DNA of 64,000 nucleotides from Epilithonimonas arachidiradicis. Lineage in GTDB: Bacteria > Bacteroidota > Bacteroidia > Flavobacteriales > Weeksellaceae. The stretch is from contig NZ_RAQH01000009.1 in assembly GCF_003610695.1 (NCBI RefSeq), positions 1-64,000 on the forward strand, given 5' to 3'. Within the stretch, counting starts at the first letter, position 1. Each line of letters begins with the position of its first letter. Below, piece by piece: positions 16,329 through 26,225 of this stretch. The notes beneath the pieces are model-generated. The model did no database searches. It saw only the letters and a program-made list of their open reading frames with translations, and was not told where the DNA came from. The translations under genes and the position numbers were made by a program.

Positions 16329-19300
16329 ATGAGAAATTTTTACAGAAAAATTGGTATTCTCTTAATTGTGCTTTGGGCAAAATTGTTTTTTGCACAGGGT
16401 TTTATTGAGAATTTTGATGACATTGCCACACTAGCTAGCAATGGATGGACTTTGCAAAACAACAGTTCTCCTGTGGGAGCTCTTGGTTGGTTTCAAGGTA
16501 CTGCTACAACAGCAACACCAACACCTGGACCGTTTAATTCTTACAATGGAGCAGCTAATGCATATATAGCAGCTAATTTTAACAGTACAGGAAGTTCCGG
16601 AACTATTTCTAACTGGATAATAACTCCTAACAGGACTTTAAGAAATGGCGATGTTTTTAGTTTTTTTACTAGGAAACCAACGATTGGTGCAGGACAAACG
16701 GACTATCCAGATAGGTTGGAAGTCAGAATGAGTACCAATGGAGCAAGTACCAATGCAGGAAGTAGCGCCGCAACAGTTGGAGACTTTTCTACACTTTTGC
16801 TTAGTATAAATCCTACTTTGGTTGCAAATGTCTATCCGCAGGTTTGGACTCAGTATACTATTACTATCTCTGGTTTATCAGCCCCTACATCTGGCAGAAT
16901 TGCGTTTCGATACTTTGTTACTGGTGCAGGTTCTTTAGGAATCAATTCAGATTATATAGGAATAGACAATGTGGTTTATACGCCTTATATTTGTCCTGCT
17001 TTTACTATGACATCTGGCGGAGCTTTAACAGCTGGTGCTGCGGGCAGTCCTTACAGTAAAACGCTTACGCAGACAGGGGCTTTAGGAACTCCTAATTTTG
17101 CTATTACAGCAGGTGCGCTTCCTCCGGGATTGACTTTGTCTACTTCAGGAACTATTTCGGGAACGCCAACTGCTACGGGGACATTTAATTTTACAGTCAC
17201 TGTTAACGATACCAGCGGATGTTCGGGGTCTCAGGCTTATTCTATTACAGTATTATGTCCGTCAAACCCGATTACTATTGCTAATTTCCCAACACTTTGT
17301 AGTAATAGTGGTTTATACACTTTAACAGAAGCTTCTCCCGCGGGTGGAACATATAGTGGAACTGGCGTTAGTGGTGGTCAATTTGATCCGGCTGCGGGTA
17401 CGCAAACCATTACTTATGATTATACAGATCCTTATGGCTGTGCACATTCCATGAGTAAAACTATAACGGTTAATCCTGAACAAAATATTACAACCCAACC
17501 AAATGCCAGTACAATTTGTGTGGGTGCTAATACCACATTCAGTGCTACAGCTAACAATGCTACAGGGTATCAATGGCAGGTTAATACTGGTTCAGGCTTT
17601 ACGAATATCGGCAACACTGCACCATATTCCGGCGCAACTACATCAACCTTAACTGTTACAGGAGCGACTGCCGCTATGAACGGTTATGTCTATCGTGTAG
17701 TAATTTCAGGCTCTACGGGATGCGATCCTAAAACTTCAAACAATGCAGCCTTGACTGTTAATTCTGCCCCGGTAATTACGACTCAACCGATTGCAAGTAC
17801 GATCTGTGCAGGTTCTAATACGACATTTACTGCTTCTGCAAGCAATGCTACCGGTTATCAATGGCAGGTTGATTCAGGCTCCGGCTTTACGAATATCAGC
17901 AACACAGCACCATATTCCGGAGCAACGACAGCTACGTTGACTATTACCGGAGCAACAGCTGGCTTGAATGGTTATATATATCGAGTTGTGGTAACAGGAT
18001 TGTGTACACCGGTTGCAACTTCAAACAATGCAGCCTTAACAGTTAATTCTGCTCCGTCAATTACGACCCAGCCGAGTGCAAGTACGATCTGTGCAGGTTC
18101 TAACACGACATTTACCGCTTCTGCAAGCAATGCCACCGGTTATCAATGGCAGGTTGATTCAGGCTCCGGCTTTACGAATATCAGCAACACAGCACCATAT
18201 TCCGGAGCAACGACAGCTACGTTGACTATTACCGGAGCAACAGCTGGCTTGAATGGTTATATATATCGAGTTGTGGTAACAGGATTGTGTACACCGGTTG
18301 CAACTTCAAACAGTGCAGTTCTGACCGTTAATTCTGCCCCGGTAATTACGACTCAACCGATTGCAAGTACGATCTGTGCAGGTTCTAATACGACATTTAC
18401 TGCTTCTGCAAGCAATGCTACCGGTTATCAATGGCAGGTTGATTCAGGCTCCGGCTTTACGAATATCAGCAACACTGCGTCATATTCTGGAGCAACGACA
18501 GCTACGTTGACTATTACCGGCGCAACAGCTGGCTTGAATGGTTATGTATATAGAGTTGTGGTAACAGGATTGTGTACACCGGTTGCAACTTCAAACAATG
18601 CAGCCTTGACCGTTAATTCTGCTCCGTCAATTACGACCCAACCGATTGCAAGTACGATCTGTGCAGGTTCTAACGCTACGTTTACTGTTGCTGCAAGCAA
18701 TGCCACCGGTTATCAATGGCAGGTTGATTCGGGCTCCGGCTTTACGAATATCAGCAACACTGCGCCATATTCTGGAGCAACGACAGCTACGTTGACTATT
18801 ACCGGCGCAACAGCTGGCTTGAATGGTTATGTATATAGAGTTGTGGTAACAGGATTGTGTATACCGGTTGCAACTTCAAACAATGCAGCCTTGACCGTAT
18901 CATCAGTAAGTGGTTCAACAACTAAAACTGATGTTACTTGTAATGGAAGCTCTAATGGAACGATAACCCTTACACCTTCGGGTGGCGTATCTCCTTACAC
19001 TTTTGCTTGGAATGATGGCGCAGATACTCAAAATAGAACAGGTCTTGCAGCAGGAAATTATACGGTAACTATCAAAGATGTTAATGGTTGTATAGGATCT
19101 GCTTCTGTAACGATTACGGAGCCAGATGCATTGGTTGCTACGGCAGGAGCGCAAACTAATGTTGCTTGTAATGGTAGCGCGACGGGTGCAGCAACAGTTA
19201 ATGTTACTGGAGGAACGGGTAATTATACTTACAGCTGGAATACAACACCGGAACAGACAGGGATGACGGCAACAGGATTGGCTGCAGGAACTTATATTGT

Positions 19301-19853
19301 AACGGTGAAAGATGCCAACCAGTGTCAGACAACACAATCATTTACAATTACAGAAGCAGAAGCGGTAGTTGCTCCTACAGGTGCGGCAACACAAAGCTTC
19401 AATGCTGGAGATACGCTGAGTGTTTTAGTTGCTAATGGTCAGAATATCAAATGGTATGCAACAGCAGGTGATGCAACCAATCATATTAATAATTTACCAA
19501 TGAGTACTTTGATTGTTAATAATACCACTTATTATGCAACGCAAACTGTTGGCGGATGCGAATCTAAAACGTCGTTAGCAGTTTTAGCCTGGAATGAGGA
19601 TATGGGTGTAATAAATAATGATGGTAAGACCAAAATCCAAATTTATCCTAATCCTGTTAAAGAAGTATTGCACTTCAGTGGTGAGGAGAAAATCAATAAG
19701 ATTGTAATTATGTCAATTGATGGTAAGAAAGTCTCAGAGAAAACAATGTATGGCGAAAGAAAACTGAATGTTCATACTTTGGTACAAGGTACTTATCTGA
19801 TTAATATCTTTACAGATAAAGGTATTCAAACCATTAAGTTTATCAAAAACTAA
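16329..19853 (+). CDS. T9SS-secreted multidomain surface protein with Ig-like and SprB repeats
   Basis: A 1174-residue secreted protein. Signal peptide 1-22 (FFAQ). A choice-of-anchor-J-like domain spans about 24-215 (FIENFDDIATLASNGWTLQ). A putative-Ig (He_PIG) domain spans about 220-305 (GALPPGLTLSTSGTISGTP). Five tandem Ig-like repeats of 95-96 residues follow (387-857), each with STICAG, GYQWQVD and YSGATT. Two SprB-like repeats (about 860-1030) contain VTCNGSSNGTI and AAGNYTVTIKDVNGC. The C terminus is a T9SS type A sorting domain (KIQIYPNPVKEVL...). Probably an adhesin or filament protein. A strong terminator follows it. Confidence 0.92.
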   Translation: MRNFYRKIGILLIVLWAKLFFAQGFIENFDDIATLASNGWTLQNNSSPVGALGWFQGTATTATPTPGPFNSYNGAANAYIAANFNSTGSSGTISNWIITPNRTLRNGDVFSFFTRKPTIGAGQTDYPDRLEVRMSTNGASTNAGSSAATVGDFSTLLLSINPTLVANVYPQVWTQYTITISGLSAPTSGRIAFRYFVTGAGSLGINSDYIGIDNVVYTPYICPAFTMTSGGALTAGAAGSPYSKTLTQTGALGTPNFAITAGALPPGLTLSTSGTISGTPTATGTFNFTVTVNDTSGCSGSQAYSITVLCPSNPITIANFPTLCSNSGLYTLTEASPAGGTYSGTGVSGGQFDPAAGTQTITYDYTDPYGCAHSMSKTITVNPEQNITTQPNASTICVGANTTFSATANNATGYQWQVNTGSGFTNIGNTAPYSGATTSTLTVTGATAAMNGYVYRVVISGSTGCDPKTSNNAALTVNSAPVITTQPIASTICAGSNTTFTASASNATGYQWQVDSGSGFTNISNTAPYSGATTATLTITGATAGLNGYIYRVVVTGLCTPVATSNNAALTVNSAPSITTQPSASTICAGSNTTFTASASNATGYQWQVDSGSGFTNISNTAPYSGATTATLTITGATAGLNGYIYRVVVTGLCTPVATSNSAVLTVNSAPVITTQPIASTICAGSNTTFTASASNATGYQWQVDSGSGFTNISNTASYSGATTATLTITGATAGLNGYVYRVVVTGLCTPVATSNNAALTVNSAPSITTQPIASTICAGSNATFTVAASNATGYQWQVDSGSGFTNISNTAPYSGATTATLTITGATAGLNGYVYRVVVTGLCIPVATSNNAALTVSSVSGSTTKTDVTCNGSSNGTITLTPSGGVSPYTFAWNDGADTQNRTGLAAGNYTVTIKDVNGCIGSASVTITEPDALVATAGAQTNVACNGSATGAATVNVTGGTGNYTYSWNTTPEQTGMTATGLAAGTYIVTVKDANQCQTTQSFTITEAEAVVAPTGAATQSFNAGDTLSVLVANGQNIKWYATAGDATNHINNLPMSTLIVNNTTYYATQTVGGCESKTSLAVLAWNEDMGVINNDGKTKIQIYPNPVKEVLHFSGEEKINKIVIMSIDGKKVSEKTMYGERKLNVHTLVQGTYLINIFTDKGIQTIKFIKN
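17487..18901 (+). repeat. Five tandem Ig-like coding repeats, last four near-identical in DNA
   Basis: Units begin near 17487, 17775, 18060, 18345 and 18630, a 285-bp period (288 bp for the first). The last four share long identical stretches including synonymous sites, while the first is more diverged. This indicates recent duplication or ongoing conversion between units and makes copy number likely to vary among strains. Confidence 0.9.
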
Positions 19854-19876
19854 AACTTAAATTATAATTCTATAAG

Positions 19877-19904
19877 AGCCATCACAAATTTGTGATGGCT
19901 TTTT
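19877..19904 (+). terminator. Intrinsic terminator
   Basis: A perfect 12-bp stem, AGCCATCACAAA paired with TTTGTGATGGCT, followed by a run of T. It lies just after the stop of the T9SS surface protein. Confidence 0.85.
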
Positions 19905-20037
19905 GTTTTTATGATATTCAGAACAAAAATCAACGCTTTCATAACATTTTTAACGAGGCGGTCAAGGAAGATTATATATTTGAATTTGATGAAAAATGCC
20001 ATTAATATTTTAAAAAAAATCAGAAACTGCATTTGTT

Positions 20038-20045
20038 TATCTTTG
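20038..20045 (+). promoter_or_regulatory. Promoter -7 element close to the histidine kinase ATG
   Basis: TATCTTTG, a full TAnnTTTG match, ends only 5 nt before the ATG at 20051. Transcription from it would start at or next to the start codon. A second full match, TATATTTG, lies at 19975-19982 and could give a normal leader instead. Confidence 0.4.
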
Positions 20046-20050
20046 TTATT

Positions 20051-21739
20051 ATGAGAAAATATTCTAGTTTTTTTCTACTTTTTCTGGTGGTTTTTTGTTC
20101 CGGGCAAAATGCTTTTCACGTATTGCGGAAAGAACTTGATAATAAGATTCAAAATTCGGATTATCCAACTGCTTTGGAACTGATCAATCAAAATAGGGAA
20201 CATTATAATCCCGAGGAAAAGACAAATCTTGACGTTTTAAAAGTAAAAATCCTGACGGAATTGGGACTCTACGATGAGGCTTTCAAACTGTCTCAAAATC
20301 TCATCAATTCTAAATTGACGCCTGAACAGCAACTCAAAATCCATATCGAAAGAGAACTCATTTTTGAAATTAATAATGATGAAAAATCTTCCAAAATCGA
20401 AATTGATAAAGCAGAACAGTTAATCAAAAATTATCCTGATCTTAAACCTAAAAATTATACTCATTTTCTTATCAGGAAATCTTCGTATTACAGGGTGAAT
20501 GGTCATCGGGAAATTGCATTTGAAATCGCTAACGAGGCCAAAAAATATGCGATGTCAGTCAATGATGAATCGAATCTTCCTGATGTAGAACTGATTCTGG
20601 GATTGGGAAACCGGAACAATCCAGAGAAGAGATTAGCACATTTTCAGCGTGCACTTTATTTGTACAAAAGACTTCATCACAACGAGGCGATTAATTCTAT
20701 GTACAATAATATTTCGTTTTTATATTTCTCAAAGCAGGATTATAAAGTGGCTGATGTTTATATAGATTCTGCAATTGCCAATTCCAAAAATTCAAGAGTT
20801 TTAAATTACAGAGCGGATATTTTTCAATTGAAAAGCGAAATTATGGAAAAGCAAAATCAACCTGATTCCGCTTTACACTATTACAAACTGGCTTCAGGCT
20901 TGTATAATCAGTTCAACAATCAGCAAAGAGATCTTAAAGTTAAAGAACTGGGAATTCAATTTAATTTTCAGAAGGAAAAAACGGAGAAAGAACAACTACA
21001 AAAGAACATTGCGGGAACTCGAAAGCTTAATATCACATTATTTATTTCTGTTTTCGTTTTAGCGTGTTTACTTTGGTTGATTCTTAAAAATAAAAAGAAA
21101 ATAGAAGTTCAAAAACAAGAAATTTCTGATAATAACCTTGCTTTGAAAAACAATCTTGAGCAGAAACAATTCTTGGTTCAGGAGCTTAATCATCGTGTCA
21201 AAAATAATCTGGCTGTGATTCTCAGTCTGATAGATTTTCAGAAAGACCAAGCTGATAGTTCCGAGTATAAAAATAGATTTGAAGATCTTCATCAGCGGAT
21301 AAAAACGATAATGATTGCGCATGAACTCTATTCTTACAGCGTGAATCATAATGATAATGCACTTATCGAGGTAGAAAGTTATACGAACCGGATTTTCGAA
21401 ACGCATCAAAATAGTTCACAGAGAGTTATTGATTATAAAATTGATATCGAAAATAGCACTCTGAAAGTAGACAAAGCATTACCATTTGGTTTAATTCTTA
21501 ATGAGTTGATTACTAATTCTATAAAACACGCAAAAACAGAATCGCTAATATTAGATTTAAAATTAAATTTGATTGATGATAAGATAGAATTGTCATATTC
21601 GGATAACGGAACCAATTTCGATTTTGAAAATAAGAAAGATTCACTCGGGCTTTTGATTATAGAAGGAATGGTAAAACAATTGAAAGGGAATTACACGAGA
21701 GATAAAGCTAATTATAAAATCACATTTCCCAATGACTGA
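20051..21739 (+). CDS. TPR sensor histidine kinase (HisKA_2 type)
   Basis: A 562-residue sensor. Signal peptide 1-19 (FCSGQ). A periplasmic TPR-like helical region follows (about 25-315), then one membrane helix (about 327-346). The HisKA_2 dimerisation motif QELNHRVKNNLAVILSLI has the phospho-acceptor His381. The HATPase_c domain carries NELITNSIKHA and YSDNG. ATG 20051 is preferred over 20033 because the signal peptide begins there. Overlaps the response regulator by 8 bp. Input is likely an envelope or surface-protein signal. Confidence 0.92.
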   Translation: MRKYSSFFLLFLVVFCSGQNAFHVLRKELDNKIQNSDYPTALELINQNREHYNPEEKTNLDVLKVKILTELGLYDEAFKLSQNLINSKLTPEQQLKIHIERELIFEINNDEKSSKIEIDKAEQLIKNYPDLKPKNYTHFLIRKSSYYRVNGHREIAFEIANEAKKYAMSVNDESNLPDVELILGLGNRNNPEKRLAHFQRALYLYKRLHHNEAINSMYNNISFLYFSKQDYKVADVYIDSAIANSKNSRVLNYRADIFQLKSEIMEKQNQPDSALHYYKLASGLYNQFNNQQRDLKVKELGIQFNFQKEKTEKEQLQKNIAGTRKLNITLFISVFVLACLLWLILKNKKKIEVQKQEISDNNLALKNNLEQKQFLVQELNHRVKNNLAVILSLIDFQKDQADSSEYKNRFEDLHQRIKTIMIAHELYSYSVNHNDNALIEVESYTNRIFETHQNSSQRVIDYKIDIENSTLKVDKALPFGLILNELITNSIKHAKTESLILDLKLNLIDDKIELSYSDNGTNFDFENKKDSLGLLIIEGMVKQLKGNYTRDKANYKITFPND

Positions 21740-22382
21740 GCATAAAAATAGAATACTGATTGTAGAAGATGAGGTCTTGATTGCGTTCTCTGTCAAAAAA
21801 ATGCTGGAGCCGTTTTTCTTGTCAGAAATTGCTCACGATTATGAAGAAGCAAAACTGTTGTTGTCTCACAAATTATTTGATTTGGTTTTGATTGATATTT
21901 CGCTTTCCGGAGAAAAAACAGGGCTGGATTTGGCGCAGTTCATCAATGATAATATTTCGATTCCATTCATTTTTACAACCGCTTTGACCGATCTAGGTAC
22001 ACTCGAAAAAGTGACTGATCTGAAACCTTCTGCTTACCTTTCAAAACCTGTCGAAAGTGTGAATTTGGTCACAGCAATTAATCTTGCATTGGCCAATCAG
22101 GATAATATCTTCAAGATAGAGATTGGCAAACAGGTCTATTATTTCCAATCCAAAGATTTTCTTTTTGCAGAAGCTGACCATATCTATGTCGAAATCTATT
22201 TGAAGTCCGGTAAAAATCAAATTCTAAGAACAACAATGTCCTATCTGGAAGAGGTTTTTCCTTCGAAATATTTTAAACGCATAAATCGAAGTGTAGCTGT
22301 CAATCCCTATCATATTTCAAAAATCGTGAATGATAAATTGTATTTGGAGGATAAGGTTTTCAAGATTTCCAAACATTTCTAA
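21732..22382 (+). CDS. LytTR-family response regulator
   Basis: A 216-residue two-domain regulator. The receiver (1-120) has acidic residues VEDE and phospho-acceptor Asp55 (LVLIDISLSG), then FTTAL and SKPV with the conserved lysine. The LytTR DNA-binding domain (about 125-216) has DFLFAEADHIYVEIYL and FKRINRSVAVNPYHI. It is the cognate partner of the overlapping kinase. Its targets may be the T9SS cargo genes next to it, although no LytTR site was identified. Confidence 0.93.
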   Translation: MTEHKNRILIVEDEVLIAFSVKKMLEPFFLSEIAHDYEEAKLLLSHKLFDLVLIDISLSGEKTGLDLAQFINDNISIPFIFTTALTDLGTLEKVTDLKPSAYLSKPVESVNLVTAINLALANQDNIFKIEIGKQVYYFQSKDFLFAEADHIYVEIYLKSGKNQILRTTMSYLEEVFPSKYFKRINRSVAVNPYHISKIVNDKLYLEDKVFKISKHF

Positions 22383-22508
22383 TTTCATTTTAGAACAAAA
22401 AAGCATAGTTTCAGAACATTTTTTCGGGTAAGAATTTCATCGTTTCTAATTTTAATGAATGAATGCTAAATCATTGTCATTCAATTCTAATCTGTTAAAA
22501 CTGAAATT

Positions 22509-24191
22509 ATGAAAACACTTCTATTCTTTCTTTCTTGTTTGTTGATTCCTGCTTTTGTTGATGCACAGATTTCGCCAAGTCTTACTGGTATTGTGTATGT
22601 CAATACGGCTGTAATTGGTGGTACAGAAACCGGTTCTTCGTGGTCCAATGCTTCTAAAAATTTAAAGCAGGTCATTACGGCTGCCAACTCTAATCCAGCA
22701 ATTAAGGAAATCTGGGTTTCCAAGGGAACTTATTATCCGTCTACGACTTCCAACAGAGATGACTTTTTCTATATCACCCGAAATAATTTGAAGGTCTATG
22801 GAGGCTTTTCAGGATCAGAAACATCTTTATCCGAAAGAGATATCCAGACCAATGAAACCATTCTGAGTGGTAATATCGGAGCGGCAAATTCGGCTAATGA
22901 TAACAGTTACCATATAATGGTTATCGATGCGTATGATTCAGCGATTGACAATTCTACGCAGATAGATGGTTTTACATTTCAGGATGGGAATGCAAACGCC
23001 GGATCTGTTTTGAATAATTATTTTCCAAGATATACAGGGAGCGCAATTCTAGTTTATCCCTCGATTGATAATAATTCTCCGTTGATATCCAATAATATAT
23101 TTAAGAATAATTCGCAGTTTCAGTTAGGAGCTTTGGCAATCGAAGCTAATACCTCAGGAACTAATGTCACGCGAGTAGAGAATTGTTCTTTTTATAACAA
23201 TTACTCAAAATATGCAGGTGGAGCACTTGATGTTTTTAATCATTATGGAACAGTCCAAAATATTGAGATCAAAGGCTGTATTTTTCAAGAAAATGTTGTG
23301 GATAATGGTTCTCAAGGCGGACCAAATGGTGGTCTTGGGGCAGCGATTTTTACTTATGGGAATAATAATGTTTTGATTAATAAAAGTAGATTTGTAAACA
23401 ACAAGATTGGTAATTATACTCAATATTCTGGTACGTACAAAGGAACGGCAGTTGCGGCAAGAGAAGGTTCTGAAGTTACTATTGTTAATAGTCTAATTTA
23501 TTCTGACCAGATTTATATTCCTTTTTATAATAGTGCTTCTTCCCTCAGTTTTATTAATTCCACGGTCTACAACCCAGATGGCGGGACACTTCTTGCAACT
23601 GTAAATCCAGTTCTCAATTCTATTCAGAATTCTATTTTCTGGATGGGTGGTAATTCTGTGAATGCAATTGATGGTGCTGGGACAACTGTAACAGCGAACA
23701 ATTCTATTATTCTTCCAAAATACAATGTGACTTTGACCGGTTCTAATAATTATACTGCAGATCCTTTATTTAAAGATGTTGCTTCTAAGGATTTTGGTTT
23801 GCAAAATTCTAGTAATGGGATTAATAATGGAAATAATTCGTTTTACGATGTGTCAAAGTATGGAAATTTTGATCTGGCAAATAATAGTCGAACCGAGGAA
23901 ACAACAATTGATATCGGAGCTTTTGAAAAACAACCGACCTTATCTGTCTCGGGCATTAATAATGAAAAATCAATTACAATCTATCCAAATCCTGTAAAGG
24001 ATATTCTGAATCTGAAAACCAGAGAAAAAATCTTCATGGTGGAAATCATATCGATGGATGGAAAAAAAGTATTGACGAGAAATATAGATAATGAAACGAA
24101 GTTAGATTTGGGATCATTACCAAAAGGAATTTACTTCATTCATATTTCTACAGAAAAAGAAACACAATCCTTGAAATTCATCAAGGAATAA
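22509..24191 (+). CDS. T9SS-secreted right-handed beta-helix protein
   Basis: A 560-residue secreted protein. Signal peptide about 1-20 (VDAQ). The opening VYVNTAVIGGTETGSSWSNA and IWVSKGTYYPS resemble the start of right-handed parallel beta-helix (pectate-lyase-fold) surface proteins. N-rich rungs run to about residue 470. A T9SS type A sorting domain closes it (ITIYPNPVKDILNL...LKFIKE). No catalytic residues of polysaccharide lyases were recognised, so an adhesive or structural role is as likely as an enzyme. Confidence 0.88.
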   Translation: MKTLLFFLSCLLIPAFVDAQISPSLTGIVYVNTAVIGGTETGSSWSNASKNLKQVITAANSNPAIKEIWVSKGTYYPSTTSNRDDFFYITRNNLKVYGGFSGSETSLSERDIQTNETILSGNIGAANSANDNSYHIMVIDAYDSAIDNSTQIDGFTFQDGNANAGSVLNNYFPRYTGSAILVYPSIDNNSPLISNNIFKNNSQFQLGALAIEANTSGTNVTRVENCSFYNNYSKYAGGALDVFNHYGTVQNIEIKGCIFQENVVDNGSQGGPNGGLGAAIFTYGNNNVLINKSRFVNNKIGNYTQYSGTYKGTAVAAREGSEVTIVNSLIYSDQIYIPFYNSASSLSFINSTVYNPDGGTLLATVNPVLNSIQNSIFWMGGNSVNAIDGAGTTVTANNSIILPKYNVTLTGSNNYTADPLFKDVASKDFGLQNSSNGINNGNNSFYDVSKYGNFDLANNSRTEETTIDIGAFEKQPTLSVSGINNEKSITIYPNPVKDILNLKTREKIFMVEIISMDGKKVLTRNIDNETKLDLGSLPKGIYFIHISTEKETQSLKFIKE

Positions 24192-24289
24192 TAATGTTGG
24201 TTAATCAGCCTGATTTATTTGTAATCATCGATCAACCAAACACTAGGTTCGTCAAAAAATAATTTCTAACAATCTTAAAAGTAAACATT

Positions 24290-25120
24290 ATGAAAAAAAT
24301 CAATCCTTTATTGGCTATGATTGTATTAATCTGTTCCAATTTTTTCTATGCGCAGAGCAGTACAGAGTCTTTCGAAACAGAATCGCACGGCAGTACTTCT
24401 TTCACAGACAATGGTGTGATTTTCAACATTCTTTCCCACGTGGGTACGTTCCGAGTACAGGGTAATTTTCCCGGAACAGGTTGGAACGGAACTGCAAATG
24501 ATAACAGGTACATTGACAATTCAAACTCGTCAGAAAGCCCAGCCTCTTTTAGCATTAGAACAACATCTAATTTGTTCAAAGTTAATAGATTTTGGATATA
24601 TCTGTCAGCATTTAATCTTGATCTAAACGTTGACGGAACTCTTACGATTACAGGCAAATTATCCGGAGTTACCAAATTTACGCAGACCAAAACTACAGGA
24701 TTTGCCACTTCTTTAGGAAGTACGAATGGTTTTACATTAATAGATTTGGCGAATCTGAATGGGCAGAACTATTCCAATATAGTTATAGATCAGCTACAGC
24801 TTACGTTGGGTGGAGCTTTCAGGTATGCTAGTTTAGACGCCTTTACTTGGGTCAAGGACTCAAATATAGTCTTGGCTGTTGATGACACACAGAGTAAGGC
24901 GAAAGATTATTGGGTTTATCCTAATCCGGCATCAGATTTTATCAGTTTTAATAATGCTAAGGATATTCAGAAAGTGGAGATTTATGATTTAAGCGGAAAG
25001 CTAATTATAAGTTCCGATAAAGCGGAAAAAGTAAACATTTCTCAATTGGAAAAAGGAACTTATGTGACAAAACTCAAAATGAGTAATGAAACCGTGAATT
25101 CAAAATTCATCAAAAAATAA
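24290..25120 (+). CDS. T9SS-secreted protein, unknown function
   Basis: A 276-residue secreted protein with signal peptide (about 1-21, FYAQ). A beta-sandwich-like domain (about 25-195) contains STESFETESHGSTSFTDNGVIFNI and LDAFTWVKD, reminiscent of carbohydrate-binding or choice-of-anchor modules. It has a T9SS type A tail (YWVYPNPASDFISF...SKFIKK). It follows the beta-helix gene by 98 bp and is closed by a terminator. Confidence 0.85.
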   Translation: MKKINPLLAMIVLICSNFFYAQSSTESFETESHGSTSFTDNGVIFNILSHVGTFRVQGNFPGTGWNGTANDNRYIDNSNSSESPASFSIRTTSNLFKVNRFWIYLSAFNLDLNVDGTLTITGKLSGVTKFTQTKTTGFATSLGSTNGFTLIDLANLNGQNYSNIVIDQLQLTLGGAFRYASLDAFTWVKDSNIVLAVDDTQSKAKDYWVYPNPASDFISFNNAKDIQKVEIYDLSGKLIISSDKAEKVNISQLEKGTYVTKLKMSNETVNSKFIKK

Positions 25121-25142
25121 AGGAAAATAAAACTTGAATTTT

Positions 25143-25169
25143 GCCGGGAGATTTTCTTCCGGCTTTTTT
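25143..25169 (+). terminator. Intrinsic terminator
   Basis: Stem GCCGG/CCGGC around an 11-nt loop with a following T6 run. It ends the T9SS gene and lies upstream of the nitronate monooxygenase promoter, which excludes the far upstream start (25134) of that gene. Confidence 0.7.
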
Positions 25170-25187
25170 ATTCTCAATCCGAATCGC

Positions 25188-25195
25188 TATTTTTG
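25188..25195 (+). promoter_or_regulatory. Promoter -7 element (TATTTTTG)
   Basis: Full match to TAnnTTTG placed between the terminator and the nitronate monooxygenase gene. Transcription would start near 25200. Confidence 0.5.
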
Positions 25196-25256
25196 GAAAA
25201 AATATAAAATGTCCAGTTTCATAGATTTTGGAATCGCTCAAAAACAATACGACAGA

Positions 25257-26192
25257 ATGAATAGAATTACGCAGTTGTTCGGAACAAAATATCCAATCAT
25301 TCAAGGTGGAATGATCTGGCATTCCGGATGGCGACTGGCTTCGGCGGTTTCTAATAATGGCGGATTGGGATTGATTGGTTCGGCGAGTATGTATCCCGAC
25401 ATTCTGAGAGAAAATATCAGAAAATGTAAAGCTGCAACAGACAAACCTTTCGGAGTGAATGTCGCTTTGCTTTACCCGAATCTTGAAGAGATCATTAACA
25501 TTATTTTGGAAGAAGGTGTGAAAATCGTTTTTACATCGGCTGGTAATCCGAAAACTTATACCGAGACTTTGAAAAAAGAAGGCATCAAAGTTGCTCACGT
25601 TGTATCAAGTGTTAAGTTTGCTATGAAATGTCAGGAAGCTGGAGTTGATGCAGTTGTAGCAGAAGGTTTCGAAGCAGGCGGACATAACGGGCGAGATGAA
25701 ACGACAACACTTTGTTTGATCCCGAATGTCAGGAAACATATCGATATTCCTTTGATTGCTGCGGGAGGAATTGGTTTAGGAAGCCAGATGAGGGCAGCAA
25801 TGACTTTGGGTGCTGACGGCGTTCAGATCGGTTCCCGTTTTGCAGCAACAGTCGAAGCAAGTTCTCACGAGAATTTCAAAAATAAAATCGTTGAACTGAA
25901 AGAAGGTGATACGCAATTAACATTAAAGGAATTAGCGCCGGTTAGATTAGTTAAAAATAAATTCTTTCACGACTTAGAAAATCTTTACGAAACCGGCAGA
26001 AATATTGAAGCTCTGAAAGAAACGCTCGGAAGAGCCCGTGCGAAACGCGGAATGTTCGAAGGGGATCTGGAAGAAGGCGAATTAGAAATCGGACAGGTTT
26101 CTGCTTTGATAGACGAGATTCTCCCTGTAGAAAAAGTCTTCGAAAACCTAATCAAAGAATTCAATGAAGCAAAAGTCGATTTGAGTTTGTAA
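25257..26192 (+). CDS. Nitronate monooxygenase / FabK-like flavoprotein
   Basis: A 311-residue TIM-barrel FMN enzyme of the 2-nitropropane dioxygenase family. The N terminus has PIIQGGMIW, then NNGGLGLIGSASM, and the FMN phosphate site IAAGGIGLGSQMRAAMTLGADGVQIGSRF. EAGGHNG carries the usual catalytic-region histidine. Members oxidise nitronates or reduce enoyl-ACP (FabK); sequence alone does not separate them. I prefer ATG 25257 (MNRITQLFG), where the family starts; an in-frame ATG at 25209 would add 16 residues. Confidence 0.88.
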   Translation: MNRITQLFGTKYPIIQGGMIWHSGWRLASAVSNNGGLGLIGSASMYPDILRENIRKCKAATDKPFGVNVALLYPNLEEIINIILEEGVKIVFTSAGNPKTYTETLKKEGIKVAHVVSSVKFAMKCQEAGVDAVVAEGFEAGGHNGRDETTTLCLIPNVRKHIDIPLIAAGGIGLGSQMRAAMTLGADGVQIGSRFAATVEASSHENFKNKIVELKEGDTQLTLKELAPVRLVKNKFFHDLENLYETGRNIEALKETLGRARAKRGMFEGDLEEGELEIGQVSALIDEILPVEKVFENLIKEFNEAKVDLSL

Positions 26193-26225
26193 GAAACAAA
26201 TTTAAAGACAAGAGACAAATTCCAA

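Noticed and set aside
17322-17573. Minus-strand ORF inside the T9SS surface protein
   Set aside because: Cysteine- and serine-rich reading caused by the repeat codons of the real gene on the other strand.
24960-25140. Start of nitronate monooxygenase at 25134
   Set aside because: This start lies before the terminator at 25143-25169 and before the promoter at 25188, so it would not be on the transcript.
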